In this document: positions 48,308 through 63,814 of the stretch, piece by piece
How positions within the stretch are numbered: position 1 is the first letter of the stretch
Layout: each line of letters begins with the position of its first letter
Assembly: GCA_904063045.1 (NCBI GenBank)
Contig: CAJFCJ010000008.1
Coordinates: 558,001-622,000, forward strand
DNA: 64,000 nucleotides
Source: Dimorphilus gyrociliatus
Taxonomy: Eukaryota > Annelida > Polychaeta > Dinophilidae
Direction of reading: 5' to 3'
Position numbers and translations under genes: made by a program
The notes under the pieces: generated by a model
The model's database searches: none
Seen by the model: only the letters and a program-made list of their open reading frames with translations
Told to the model about the DNA's origin: nothing

Positions 48308-51300
48308 ATGACTAAGAACTCTCAATTTCAGCTCTTTCTTCTAATATTTTGTACAAATTTCCTCTTAAAGACAGTATTAAGTGAGAATATAACAACATCT
48401 AGTCCGACAGTCACATCAGAAAATGGAGGTGGAAAACCTATAAAAGTTAATTCTCAACCTCATTGTGTTTGGTATGACCAATGCTACAAAACACCTGAAG
48501 GGTCGATGGAAAATTGCGTTTCGACAGAACCGGCTCGTAAATTAAAGGATCAACAAGCTTTAAAAATCCTAGCTGAACTCTGTCCTTCAATCTACAAAAA
48601 CGATGGTTAGTTGAAACTAATGAATATACACTAAACTTAAAAACAAATTATGTATGACGCAATAACCTAATGCATCTAAATTATCGTTTAGGCAATGACA
48701 CAAGGACCTGTTGCACCCCTCGACAATTGGCAACGCTAAGAGACAGTGTTCAAGTTCCAAGACAAATTCTATCACGTTGTCCACCGTGCCTTCGAAATTT
48801 TCTAGATCTCTTTTGTACTTATACGTGTGGTCCTGACCAATCTGTGTTTATGGATGGAGTAGTTCGTCGGTCAAATCCAAAGGGAGATTCTTGGACAAGC
48901 GTACGTAATATTTTGTTCTTATTGTTTTTTTTATTAAAAAAAAAAACAAATATACAACTAAATTTTTCTATTTAGGTAAACATAACCGTTTCGGAAAATT
49001 TCACAATTGAAATGTTTGATTCGTGTAGAGATGTTATAAATCCATCTTCGAATAGTAAGGCAATGGATATATTATGCGGTACTACAGCAGCAGATTGTAC
49101 ACCGCTTAAGCTATTGAATAATTTTGGAGACAAAAAAAATAACCCTATGGTTCCATTTCAAATATACTATATTGTGTCTGATGAACCAGTTATTTTAAAT
49201 GGCTCAGCAAAAACGCCAATCAGACCAAATACAACCAGATGTGACGGAATTTGTAGTTGTCAAGATTGCAGAAATTCTTGTGGGAGTCCTGTAAAACCGC
49301 CAAAACCGAGTAAAGGATGCTCCATTATTGGTATCAATTGTCCAACATTTTCCATGGCATCAATCTTCTTAGCGTTTACCGTTATATTCAGTTCATACCT
49401 TCTCTTTAACTTTTACTCATCATTTCGAAATGGTAAAAGAGAAGCTAAAACTCCTCAAATTGATATTGTTACAAAGGCGGATGTTAAATGCCGTGAAAAG
49501 ATTGGAGCTTGGATGCAAAGGATGTTAAAAAATTTCTTTACAAATTTAGGAAGATTATGTACAAAAAGACCTATTGTCACTATTGTAATTGGTATTGTCA
49601 TATGTTGTATATTATCATCGGGAATAGCATTATTCAAAGTAACTACTGATCCAGTTCAACTATGGTCCGCCTCAAATTCAAGAGCAAGAGTTGAAAAAAG
49701 ATATTTTGATGACAATTTCTCGTAAGTGAATAATACCGACTATATACTAAAAAAGTTCTATTTGTCATAAAAATAAGAGTCCATAGGTCAAAAAAACAGT
49801 TTCATTATCAATAGTAGTATTTATTAGAGTTAAAAATATTTTGATTGAACAGCATTTGTAAACAGTTTATAAGCTATTTTATGCTTTTAATTATTATAAT
49901 AATTTATATTTCTTTGTTTATTTAGGCCTTTCTACCGAATAACGCAAGTAATTCTTCATCCGAAAAATCAAAGTCAATGGCTCAGACAGAAATCTTTACC
50001 TCATAATCTTGATTATGAACTTTGGGGAGCTGCACTTCGGAAACAATTCATTATTGATGTAAAACATATTGAATTTATATTATTAGTATTAATTATAATT
50101 TACTATCCGTATTTTATTAGGCACTTCGATTGCAAGAGGATCTCGTTAATATTGTAGGGCAAATGGACGATGGTAAAAATGTAACTATTCAAGATGTTTG
50201 CTTTCAACCTTTGGCGCCGGATAATAAAAATTGCGCCATAGAGGTAAATAGGCTTAACTAGAAATATTAACTTTCTTATGTAATTTATTTATGATTAATT
50301 TGTTTGTCTGCTATAGAGTATATTACAATATTTTCAAAACAATATAACTGTGGTTAATGAAAAAGATGAGGATGAATTTCAGCAAGTTAAGTCTGATTAT
50401 GCTGATCATTTGAGTTATTGTTTCAAAAATCCAACGGCTCCTGTTGATTTGTCCAAATTCAAAACTCCATGCTTATCTGCCTATGGTGGGCCAACTTTTC
50501 CATGGACAGCATTGGGAGGCTATACAAATGTTAATTATGAAAATTCGTCGGCACTTTTAATTACGATACTATTGAATAATTATAAGGATAAAAATTTTCA
50601 AGATAAGGCCTTAGCTTGGGAAAAGAATGTAGTTAAATATTTGAAGAATTACACAAATGATAATATTACAATTTCATTTAAAGCAGAGGTAAATGGGAAA
50701 ATATAATAATATTTAAATTAACCGCTTAAATATGATTTAATTAATTGTTTAGCGATCAATCGAAGATGAACTAAATAGAGAAAGTCATTCGGATATTAAA
50801 ACAATTGCTATATCATATTCTGTAATGTTTATCTATGTTTCTGTAATGCTTGGACATTATAGGAAATTTAGTACAATTTTAATTGATTCAAAAGTTACAT
50901 TGGGATTATCTGGTGTACTTATCGTTGTAGTTTCTGTGACATCTTCATTGGGTTTCTTTAGTTTTATTGGTATTCCAGCGACTTTAATTATTATTGAGGT
51001 TGTTCCATTTTTAGTTTTGGCAGTTGGTGTAGACAATATCTTTATTCTTGTTCAATGCTATCAGGTACGATATTAATAATTTTGAATTTTTCATTCTAAG
51101 TAATATTTTTTTTTTAATATAGCGATTAAAAGAACCAGAATTCTCATCTACTTGCATAAAAGAACGAGTTAGCATTGCTTTGGGTCTTGTTGGACCTAGT
51201 ATGCTTTTGACCAGTGTGAGTGAATCGTTGGCTTTTTTTATAGGTAACTATTTTACAACTGACAATAGAATCATAAAGAATATCTATCTATATACTATAT

Positions 51301-53782
51301 ATATATATGTATATATATGTATACTGAATTATTTTAGCTGCTGTAACAAGTATGCCCGCTGTCAAAGTATTTTCATTATACGCTGGGATGGCTGTACTTA
51401 TTGATTTCCTTCTTCAAATTACTTGTTTTGTAGCGCTAATGGTTTTGGATGCCCAAAGGCAACAAGTAAAATAAATGTTTAAATATATCATTGTTTGACT
51501 GAATTGCTAACGAATACTTAATAATCTTTTTAAAAGAGTAATCGACCAGATTGTTGTTGTTGCATTAACCTTAACAAGGAATCGCCTATTGAAACACCTT
51601 CAACATCGGAAAATGAGGAGAGAGGAGTTCTTTATACATTTTTCAAGAAGTTTTATGCCCCGTTTATCTTGAATCGTTTTGTTCGACCAATTGTTGTAAG
51701 TGTTTTAAATTACTAGAGTAATTGATCCTGATTCATTTATTATGTCTTTTGCAGATGTTTACGTTTATCGCTTGGTCGTGTTTCTGCATTGGTATAGTTA
51801 CTAAAGTAAAGATAGGATTAGATCAAAAATTATCTATGCCGAAGGATTCCTACGTTATTTCTTATTTTAATGATATGAATCGCTATCTCAATGTAGGACC
51901 ACCAGTTTATTTTGTTGTTGAAAAAGGTCATAATTATACATCAACTACGGGTCAAAATCAACTCTGCGGAAGTTCCGGCTGCCCTCACAGTTCTCTATTA
52001 GGAAAAGTCTATAGAGAATCTAAAATTGCCAATTAGTTAGTATGAAATACAATTAATTGAAGCTATTTTTTAAACAATTATTTTTATAGTTCTTATATTG
52101 CTCAACCTGCAAATTCTTGGTTAGACGACTACTTCATATGGGTTCAACCTGATAGTACTTGTTGCAGGAAATTCAAGAGTAATAATTCTTTTGTGCCTTC
52201 GTCTCGTAAGTTATCAATATTATATACTATACATTATATATTCTATATATATAATATACTGAAAGAATTGTGATTTATATAGTTACGTGTGATTCAAAGA
52301 CTTGCGTTAGTTGCATAGAAAGTAAAGCGAATTTAATTAACGGACGTCCAAATCCAGAGGATTTTATAAAATATTTACCCTGGTTTTTAATTGATAATCC
52401 AAATATGAAATGCGCTAAAGGAGGTCATGCAGCCTACGGCACTGCAGTAAAATTATTAAGAAATAAAACATCTGTTGGAGGTAATATAAGAGTGTTTTCG
52501 TCTATCCGAATTCAATAATATCCTTTGTTTTCATTTTTCTTTTTAGCAACATATTTCTCAACATTTCATTCAATTTTGAAGAGCGATAGTGATTTTATTG
52601 GATCATTGAAGATGGCTCGAAAACTAGCTGATAATATTACAGCAACCATTATGAACATGTCGAATAAAACGGAAAATGCAAATTCCTCTTCTTTGTCCTC
52701 TGTGTCGGGAAGAATTTTTCCGTATAGCTATCATTACGTCTTTTATGAACAATATTTAACAATTTTAGAAGATAGTGTAATTCAAGTATCAGTCTGTTTG
52801 GCGTCAATTTTCATAGTAACCTTCTTCTTATTGGGTTTTGACTTTTGGAGTGCAATGATTATTATTTTTGTCATATTTTTAATTTTATCCAATTTAGTTG
52901 GTCTTATGGCTTTGTGGGATATTTCATTGAACGCTGTCTCATTAGTAAATCTAATTATGGTGAATAGTTTTGAATTTTTACAAAGTTTAATAGCATTATC
53001 AATAAGCTATTATAAAATTTTATAGGGTGTTGGAATATCTGTTGAGTTCTGTTCCCATATTGGTAGATCTTTTGCAATGAGTATTGCTCCAAGTAGAGTG
53101 CAGAGAGCCAGCGAAGCTTTAACCGACATTGGTAGTTCGGTAAGTAATTTATTAATATTGTTTTTATATGAATATTTATAGAGCAGAAAAGAAAAAATGA
53201 AACAGTAAAAGTTGCCTTTAACGTTATTTACACTGTTAAATCTTTCATAAGTTGAACCACTTATTTAATTGTTTATTCAAGTTGACTTAGAGGATTAAAT
53301 TTAATCTTTAATCAAATAACCTCTTGAGTCTTCTTCACATAGTTGTAAAAATCAGATAGATACATATCTATACAGTATATGAAATGATCTTATCTTTAAC
53401 TTTATTAAATAATACTTTAACTATTTAGGTATTCAGTGGAATAACACTGACCAAATTGGGCGGTATACTTGTTCTCGCTTTTTCGAAATCTCAACTATTT
53501 CAGGTTTGCTATTTTTCTTCACTTTTTTCTAGGTCAGAGAAACAATTCCTATGTAAACTATCTTTACTCCCTGCATAGGTGTTCTACTTTCGAATGTACC
53601 TCGGAATAGTGGTCTTTGGTGCAGCTCATGGCCTTGTCTTCCTTCCAGTTCTGCTAAGCTATGTAGGACCTTCTATAAACAACGCAAAACGATTAGAACA
53701 TCAGGTGTCTCGATTATCTACGAGGGAAGAACAAGATACTGACGATAATGATAAAGGACCATTGATAAAATTTTATGAATGA
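48308..53782 (+). CDS. NPC1: NPC1, lysosomal/endosomal cholesterol transporter
   Basis: Exports cholesterol from late endosomes and lysosomes. Seventeen exons: 48308-48605, 48692-48900, 48976-49721, 49926-50058, 50121-50243, 50317-50688, 50753-51064, 51123-51243, 51338-51465, 51537-51695, 51755-52035, 52090-52205, 52283-52480, 52547-52959, 53026-53139, 53429-53503, 53579-53782 (1333 aa; human 1278). A signal peptide ([17 protein letters not shown]) precedes the cysteine-rich N-terminal sterol-binding domain: [64 protein letters not shown]. Next come the lumenal loops and the sterol-sensing domain ([44 protein letters not shown]), then [22 protein letters not shown] and the final helices ending [11 protein letters not shown]. 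The C-terminal tail ends LIKFYE. An intestine-type NPC1L1 identity cannot be ruled out, but NPC1 is the usual invertebrate form. AATAAA at 53924. Confidence 0.97.
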
Positions 53783-53923
53783 ATCATTTTATACTATGGA
53801 AAAGACATGCTTAAAAGATAAAGATGCTTATTCCAAAAGTGTCCAAAAATATGAATGTAAATAGTAAAACATTTATGTACAAAAACTTAATATTCATGGT
53901 TTTTTCTATCATATTATTGCTTG

Positions 53924-53929
53924 AATAAA
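53924..53929 (+). other. poly(A) signal for NPC1
   Basis: AATAAA about 140 bp after the NPC1 stop codon, in an AT-rich 282-bp intergenic gap. Confidence 0.6.
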
Positions 53930-54064
53930 TTCGCTTTATACCTATCGATCACACTAATATTCACAATAGTGGTTTGGTTTTCTTTTTCTTTTTCTACGGG
54001 ATTATTAGAACTATTTGCTCACCTAGCGGGCGTATGAATATGAATATTATTCAAATGTTCATAA

Positions 54065-57000
54065 ATGGCGGCCTTAGCGACTCGACAAAGTTCTGCGGAC
54101 AGAAAATTTTACTTGCCAGCAAAACCCCCCAATCCAGTAAAAGTTAATCTGGAGTATGCTTAGTAAGACTTTTAATAGAAACTCCCAAGTTGAAAGTACT
54201 TTTTAATTGAGGTAAATGATAATTCGTTAGCGCTCTCAAAAACGCCCCTTACAAGGCACTAAAGAGTGAAACATGCGAGGGAAGGGAAAAGTTAATATCT
54301 GGTAATAGGGAACGTCTATTAACTGGATTATCCAATAGATGGCGTATTCCTAATTCACTGGGAGGAGATCTGTTAGGTTCGTCCCAAGCTGTTCGAGCAA
54401 CTTCAGTAAGATGGAGTGAATCTGTTAAAAATCATATAACGTCAGAAAACTGCAGAAAATCACTACCAGATTGGAAAGTCAGCTATAAATTCAGACAAAA
54501 CGATGATAGGTATGTTTAATTGTTATGAAAAACGAAAATAGTTGCTAATCCGGTAATAAAATCCCCACCAACGAATCTATTAATTTGTTTTTATGACTGA
54601 ATTTCAGGCCTTTAACAACATCAAATTTAGACGATCTTCGAAGAAGTTACGATCAAACAACCACTAGACCAGTAACTGCTCCTTCCAATTGGTATTTATT
54701 AACTCTTCTAAATAATAAATTATCAAATATCTACCTATACAATAATCTATTAAGAGAATGAACAAAATCGGTCTTTCCAACGGGGGGAGAGAAAGAGAGA
54801 TAGAAGAATCTATATTTGCAAAAAAAATTAGCTAACATAAGCAGGAAAAAAAAACATTCATACAAATCATTGTAAGAGGAGACATCATTAAGAATTCAAG
54901 CGTTGAGCAGTAAATAATAAGGACGGTCTGTAATAGCCTGCAGCTAGAGCAAATTTTTTCTAGCCTTAGTGTGAATTTTTTTTTTATTGCTTTATTATTA
55001 CAAACAATATAAGATTGAAAAAGGCTTAAAAAGAGAAACGCATTTAAACGCTTCGGCTACGAACAACTTTATTTGTTTTCATTCTCCATTGCTCTTGTTA
55101 GCTATATGTAAGGTGGCTCATAATAAACTCGAAAGGGATTAACTAATATTCAAACAAACTTAGTAAGGTATAGACATGAATGTAGAATAAGAAGAGATTA
55201 AGTAAAAAGGGTTACTATTATCTTCTATCTGTTTCTTTATAAAGAATATTTTTTGTCTGTTATTTATTTTCAATCTCCTCTATGTGCCATTTATCTTAAA
55301 TTAATAGATACCATTGAAAAATAAGACGAGATAAGAGACAATCTTCAGGATAAAGGAAATTTATAAAATTTTTTGCTTTATAAATAGATTTATACCATTT
55401 AGAAATTTCTTTTTGTCGCTTTTAGATTAGTGGCAATAGTATAAAGACCATGTAATTTTTTTAATCTTAATCCTTTCAATAGGTCAAACTCAATGGATTA
55501 TGAAAAACCTAAATCTTATTACTATGACGCTCGAGACGCTTTGTCATTCTTCAAAAAGAGAATTCCGTGCCTTCCAAAACCAGGTGATTGACTTCATCTA
55601 CTCCTATTAACTTTTATTAGCCACTTTCAGATTAAATTGCACCCAGTTCCCGCTTAATATAGAATATAATGAATAATACCTCAGCAGTGCTTCAATTTCC
55701 CAAATTTAAGACACTTTCTTTCTAAAAAGAGAGTATTAAACTATCTTAACACGCTATTTATATATTTAAATATACATATAGCTACTTTTTGGACACAGAT
55801 ATTATTCTCCACTCCTTCGGATATAGCTGGAAATTACATAGAAATGTTATTATATCATCAAATGTCCTTAGTGAATTGTTTAATGAAGCCATACTACAAT
55901 CTGAAAGAGACTCTTTGAGCAGACCTGCAAGTAGACTCAGTCTTAATGTAATAACTCGAAAGCAAATTAAATCAAGTAGACTAATCAAGTTATCTCTTAT
56001 TCCATAGATAAAGCAAAATACACAGATATCATCTAAAGAAATTACTATTAGTTTAAATGTTAATGATAGTCATGTTTCCCCGAGGACTTTTGCCATTGCT
56101 CTTGGTCATCTGTATACTCTTCACTTTCTTGATGTCATTCCAAAAGTAGATGTAGCTGGAGTTTTATCAGCAGCTTGCTATTTAAAATTTAACGTTCTAA
56201 TTCAAAGGTTTGCTTATACATCATCAATAATGAAAGTAAAATACAATTCACTTTTTATAATACAATAGACTATCACAATTGGTGAACCAGAATGCTTATT
56301 CCAAGAATATTATGGATATTTACGAAGTATCTGTAAAGGTATACTAATTAAATAAAAAAAATTGATCTACCCGTATTTATAAAGATCTATGTTTGAATAA
56401 AAAACAGTACTGTTTGAAAGATGTCACAGAATTTTGTATAAACTGGTTGAAATTGAATCTTATTCCTAAGGTTTGTTATTTATTATATAAATATATATTA
56501 ATTAATAAAATATTGAAATAGTTATCGAATGATGTCAGTCTTCGAAGAATGCCTCCAGAAATATTAGAGTCTCTTCTCAAATCGCATTGGACTTTTACAT
56601 ACTCCGAATATAAAGTATTCTGCACAATGATACTTTGGCTATATTTACAAATAAATCAAGATATTCAAGTTCTTCCATCAATGTCAGACTTAAAAGCATT
56701 CTATAATAGGTTATAATATATACATATATATATATATATATATCATATGTAGGAGATTGTAGGCAATATTCTGATCTTTATACAGTTTTCGAAAGGACAA
56801 GAGTATATTTGAAGTTGGCAAGATAAAAAAATATGGAAATTTATTAAAATCTATAAGATTACTCGGAATTACTGATTGTAAATACTGACATCTATATATA
56901 TATATGTATATTTTATTGTGATTTTCTTATATTTCTTTCAAACATAGTTGAGAATTTACATGATATACAAAGCATGAATGTGGTACCTAGCAATATAATG

Positions 57001-57654
57001 ATGACAATCCTTCAAAAACATCATCGATCGGTAATAAATTTGATCTTTTTCTAAATAAGAAAATTGAACTCATTATCATATCGCTTAGGTCAATTCTGGA
57101 GGAGATATGGACGTTTTAAATGAATTTGAGCAGCAAGCCGTAAGATTTGGTTTCATTATAGAAAAACCACCATTCTACGAATCTCAAGTAACTTTCATTA
57201 ACAGCTCTTATCTTTATATAAACAATATTTATAGCTGTAAAATAATTAACAACGTATATAGGTTATCGAAATGTTTGGATTCTATTTCGATCTCAAGGCA
57301 GAGGAAACTGATCAAGGCGGAACATTTACTTTCAGTATTAGACGTCTACGTCCCTTAGATCCTAGTTTATCAATATTACAGTGCGAAAGGCACACTGTCT
57401 CAATGAGAAATGATAGGAATGTATTTTACAGTATTACTGTACAATATTTCAATCAAGAAGGGCGTTTACAATTACATACAACGGGAATAAGAGCTCAAAG
57501 ATTTGGATTACAATTAGAAGCGTCTCTGGGAGAGGTAACTAAATCCTTACGACAACTACTTTGCTAAACTTTACTTTTATTTCAGCCTTACAAGTTGACT
57601 GACTTAATGCTACCGCTTTACGTATCCTATTGTATTTTCTTCCCCTCCTCCTAA
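54065..57654 (+). CDS. BTB/POZ domain protein (BTB-BACK type, possibly BTBD16-like)
   Basis: Fourteen exons in my model: 54065-54136, 54256-54509, 54608-54691, 55483-55566, 55782-55947, 56008-56207, 56269-56338, 56408-56470, 56522-56709, 56786-56877, 56948-57030, 57089-57187, 57262-57534, 57586-57654 (598 aa, phases agree). The first ~160 residues are Ser/Arg-rich and probably disordered. A BTB domain follows: YFLDTDIILHSFGYSWKLHRNVIISSNVLSELFNEA, then ISLNVNDSHVSPRTFAIALGHLYT. After it comes a BACK-like helical region (YCLKDVTEFCINWLKLNLIP, RMPPEILESLLKSHW) and a C-terminal conserved part (NEFEQQAVRFGFIIEKPPFYESQ, EMFGFYFDLKAEE). No Kelch repeats. Such proteins are often Cul3 adaptors, but the role here is unknown. 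The exon 4 donor is non-standard in context (see findings) and exons 1-2 are less certain. Confidence 0.72.
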
Positions 57655-57699
57655 TAGATAAAGTCAGAATATCTATAACATGTTTTTGTATTCACTTAC

Positions 57700-57705
57700 A
57701 ATAAA
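57700..57705 (+). other. poly(A) signal for the BTB gene
   Basis: AATAAA 46 bp after the stop codon, in the 243-bp gap before the convergent PRPF4B gene. Confidence 0.6.
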
Positions 57706-57897
57706 AAACGTCGCATGAATAAAAGACAACGTTCAGTTGTCATAAATTTTTTTTAAGTAAAATTTTTATACACCCGTTTTTATCACATTTTCTTAAAAAT
57801 TTTTCAAAGTACTTAACATGCTGTAAATTTCATGTATTAACTTTTTGATAATGCAAGAATAGCCGGTCGGTCAAGTCAGTGCAAAATCATGTATAAA

Positions 57898-60304
<2,407 letters not shown>

Positions 60305-60974
60305 ATGAAGAATTTAATTAAATTTACTCAAATTTTGAATAGAATACAGTTTAATATTGATCGATGCATTAGTTCGTTGCTATTTAATGGTAAATTGTTA
60401 TTTATTGGCAATTTAGAGTAATATGTTCTAAATATCGCTCTTTGTAGATAAATTTAGGTTTGCTTACGATGTTGCTCCACCTGTACAACAATCATCAGAA
60501 AACAATCAATTATCCTTAAAAGATATTGTCAATGATTCTATATTGTGGGCTGTGCCTAAAAGTAGACGAAGCGTTGAGCGAAGATTCACCCGAAGGATGC
60601 GATTTCATAAACATTTCGAACATGCTACTCCAAAAAAAAATATTACACCTTGCTTAGAATGTGGTAATTGGATGGAAAGAGGAACAATATGTGGTATGTT
60701 AAAATAAAAACTACTATTATAGCCTCATTATTCTAAAAAAAATCTTCTAGGTCACTGCTATGAAAAAGTAAGAGATGAAACAGAAGAGATGCAAAATAAA
60801 ATTCCTGAGAAAATTAGGAATTTTGATGCTCCAACAAAAGAAATTCAATTTCATTATGAGGATGATGACCCTCAAATTAGGAAAGAAAATAAGTATATTG
60901 TTGATATGAAGAAGAAACGGCCGACGTGGTTTAACGCCAATTTATTGTCTAAAGGTTTTGGACGTTATTCTTAA
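60305..60974 (+). CDS. MRPL32: mitochondrial ribosomal protein L32 (bL32m)
   Basis: Component of the mitochondrial large ribosomal subunit, matured by the m-AAA protease in other animals. Three exons: 60305-60389, 60448-60693, 60751-60974 (184 aa). The N-terminus (MKNLIKFTQILNRIQFNIDRC) is basic and amphipathic, as expected for a mitochondrial leader. The L32 core is SILWAVPKSRRSVERRFTRRMRF followed by two zinc-binding pairs, CLECGN and CGHCYE, the second split by an intron. The C-terminal ~70 residues (RKENKYIVDMKKKRPTWFNANLLSKGF) are the mitochondrial extension. AATAAA at 60994 follows the stop. Confidence 0.93.
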
Positions 60975-61412
60975 AAAATATTTAACCTTAAAAAATAAAC
61001 GATTCCCTTTTCTCTACCAGAATTAAATTTCGAACACGCTATTAATGGAACACAAAACCCAAAACTCCCATACACTAGCACCATTTTCCAGACAAATTTT
61101 AACGCTTATAAAAGTAGTGTCCGACTAGAAAAGTTTGAGCACAATCGATATTATAACTATTGGCACTCTGATACTTATTCACAGTATCACTGTGCTTAAT
61201 TTGTTATGAAAATATATAATTTAACATGAAAAGTAGAACATGGACGGAGATTCCAAACGCAACGATTTCCTTACATATTGAAATGACTTTATCCTCAAAA
61301 CCTCATTTTTTTGATTTACACAACAACAAAATACTACATAAACATAAAATCGATGATTTTACTTTTCCCACATAAAATTTTCAAACGAGACGACATACAT
61401 ACAAATTTTCGT
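60975..61412. other. convergent 3' UTRs, mL32 / CELF
   Basis: 438 bp non-coding. AATAAA at 60994-60999 for mL32. The rest is probably the CELF 3' UTR on the minus strand. Confidence 0.5.
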
Positions 61413-62660
61413 TTAATACGGCTTAGCATCATTCTTCGGTCTCTTCAGCTGAACCTTTAGGCGTTTCGTGCCTATTTGAAAACCATTCATCGACTGAATC
61501 GCGGCATGTGCTGATACAGGATTGTCATAACTCACAAAACCAAAACACTTGCTTAAGTTTGTTGCCTTGTCGATGAATACTTTAGCGGATATTAAATTAC
61601 CAAAGGGCGAGAAAGTCTGTAAAAGATCGTTGTCTGTGAACTCGGGTGGTAGGTGATAAATGAACAGATTGGCTCCATTCGGTCCTTCAGTCTGTCGATT
61701 TGAACCATTGGCAGCCACGGGTGTTTGAGGACTGCAATTAGGAGGCGATTGCTGCTGGTTGTATTGTTGAACTCCTGAGTAGGCTTGAGTGAAAGCTTCG
61801 GAGCCTGATCCAACCATTTGAGCTATCAAAGAGTTTAAGTTGTTCTGTTGATGGGCTTCAACTTGTCCTAGTAGTCCTAATTGCGCCAAATTTGAAATCA
61901 AGTTAGGATTAGCAGCTAGTGCTGACGCCGCGGAAATAACTTGTTGCAAATAATTAACTTGCTGTGATTGTTGTTGGGGTTGCTGCTGACCAGTCGTTTG
62001 AAGTACTTGTTGAAGCATTTGTATATATTGTGGGGGTACATTGTTCAAGTTTAAACCCGGAATACTTGCTTGAGGGGCAGTGGGATTCGGTTGTTGAACA
62101 GTTCTTTTGGCATCCTTGTCCTTTTGAGTGTCGGCTAACTTGACAACAATCGGTGATCTACAACCCTCCATAGTCTGACTATGATGCATTGCTCTTATAG
62201 CAGCTGCTGCAGAGGATCTGCTTGAATAAGTAACAAATGCGCATCCTTTGCTACAACCGCTTTGCTCTCTTAATATTGTACATTCTTCGATTTGGCCGAA
62301 CGATTGGAAGATGTCACGAACATCTGTCTCATTAAGTTGCTTTGATAGCATACCTACAAAGAGCTTCCTCTCCTCAATATTTCTTTTCTCAGAATCAGCC
62401 GGCTTCATTTGTATAGGATGCGCCATTCCAGGTAATGTTCTCACATTATGCAAAGCATTTTGAGCGGATAAAGCAGATAACCTATTGTAATAAGTTACGA
62501 AACAACATCCCTTACTCGAACCAGTTTGCTTATCCCTCAGGATACTCAATTGATAAATGGGTCCGAATTCATCCAATACTTGGCGTAAATCGCTTTCTTC
62601 CATAGTACGTGGGATTTGCCCAACAAACATCTTGATCGCATCGCTATCTGGTTCAGTCAT
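61413..62660 (-). CDS. CELF: CELF/Bruno-family RNA-binding protein (CELF1/2 type)
   Basis: Binds GU-rich RNA to control splicing, translation and mRNA decay. One exon, 415 aa. Three RRMs in the CELF arrangement: RRM1 ([36 protein letters not shown]), RRM2 ([32 protein letters not shown]), then a divergent linker of ~150 residues rich in Gln, Asn and Ala, and RRM3 ([36 protein letters not shown]) close to the C-terminus with the family ending [15 protein letters not shown] motifs are intact. The linker is shorter than in vertebrate CELF1 (~480 aa). Animal CELF genes normally have many introns; this one has none, so it is either an intron-stripped orthologue or an old retrocopy that kept an intact frame. 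Confidence 0.97.
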   Translation of the reverse strand: MTEPDSDAIKMFVGQIPRTMEESDLRQVLDEFGPIYQLSILRDKQTGSSKGCCFVTYYNRLSALSAQNALHNVRTLPGMAHPIQMKPADSEKRNIEERKLFVGMLSKQLNETDVRDIFQSFGQIEECTILREQSGCSKGCAFVTYSSRSSAAAAIRAMHHSQTMEGCRSPIVVKLADTQKDKDAKRTVQQPNPTAPQASIPGLNLNNVPPQYIQMLQQVLQTTGQQQPQQQSQQVNYLQQVISAASALAANPNLISNLAQLGLLGQVEAHQQNNLNSLIAQMVGSGSEAFTQAYSGVQQYNQQQSPPNCSPQTPVAANGSNRQTEGPNGANLFIYHLPPEFTDNDLLQTFSPFGNLISAKVFIDKATNLSKCFGFVSYDNPVSAHAAIQSMNGFQIGTKRLKVQLKRPKNDAKPY

Positions 62661-63814
62661 TTTTCCTAGATTTTATAGTTTGTTACGATGTCACTCTGAA
62701 AAGCTTTGGATGTTTGGTCTACATTTTTTAAAAAATGCTTTACTCTATAACTAAGATGGCGGATGTTGGTCAATAAGCAAGTGTTAACCAATCACCACCA
62801 GTCTTCTTTTTTAAAATCACTCAATATCCAATGTGAAAACGTATAAGAAAATAGATCACGTGACCCCCCTACAGTATATAAAAAATAATAGAATATCCTC
62901 ATAATGTATTTACCGGTTTTTAACCGGTTTCCGGTTATTTGAAATATATAGACTTTCAATAATTATCTATTCCCAAATCTGGAATTGCATGCAGATTGCA
63001 TTTTTCTTCTAAATTTAAAATATTATAATAATTCTTTTAGGACAAAGCTTTTACTAATATATTTTCTTCATTTTAAAACTACCATTTAGCATAAGATCAA
63101 CTATCATATTTCAATCATTTATCCTCTAAATGACTACGACGGAAATTAAGTGTATTTTAAAAGAAAGTTAATTTACACAGTTTAATGGGCAGTCATTAGC
63201 AAATCAATGTAATTGAAGTTATTGAACTAGAGAAGTGAAGAAGAGTTTCACAGTTGCCATACTTTATTTAAAGATTTTCTCTTTTTTCAAAAAGAAATTG
63301 ATATAACTATATTTGATCTCAACACTTGTATGATATTTTAGTTAACAGCTTATTGAGGCAAACATAACATTGATAACATAGTTATATTTACGATTCTATA
63401 TTTAGTTAGTATGACGTAATTTATAAAAATCGGATTTATTTACCTTTAAATTTATCGGGGATGAAGTGACCTAAAATATTCTGTATAGATTTGATTTTGG
63501 AATATAGATAGATCGATAAAACAGACAATTCTTTGGTTATTTAATATTTCATAAAATCTAAATTTAAGCGGTTTTTGAAAAAAGCCAGAAAACTGGTAGA
63601 GAATTTTAAAGCAGTCTTGGATAGTTTTAAGGGATATAAGTATTTTAAACTACAACTAATACTAATTCTAAAAATAGTACGAATTATTGACTAGAACACT
63701 ATATGACTTTTACCAACTATTGGTTTGATAGTGCCAATAAATACGAAACGATTTAACCGGTTATCCATGGTGGGGGAAAATATTCAGTAGTAAATATCCC
63801 ACGTGCTTGAGAAA
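62661..63814. other. long divergent intergenic region, CELF / DIS3
   Basis: 1.15 kb with no supportable gene. It contains near-palindromic AACCGGTT motifs at 62922-62929 and 63755-63762, with two half-matches beside the first (62912, 62931). Otherwise AT-rich. Confidence 0.5.
62910..62938. promoter_or_regulatory. clustered AACCGGTT motifs (Grainyhead-like consensus)
   Basis: Three ACCGGTT-type matches within 29 bp, one a perfect 8-bp palindrome; a further perfect copy is at 63755-63762. AACCGGTT is the known Grainyhead core. Function here is inference from sequence only. Confidence 0.35.

Noticed and set aside
54065..54163. Short stand-alone peptide gene starting MAALATRQSS
   Set aside because: A GTAAAA donor after 54136 joins it in phase to the next BTB-gene exon, so it is better explained as exon 1 of that gene, although not proven.
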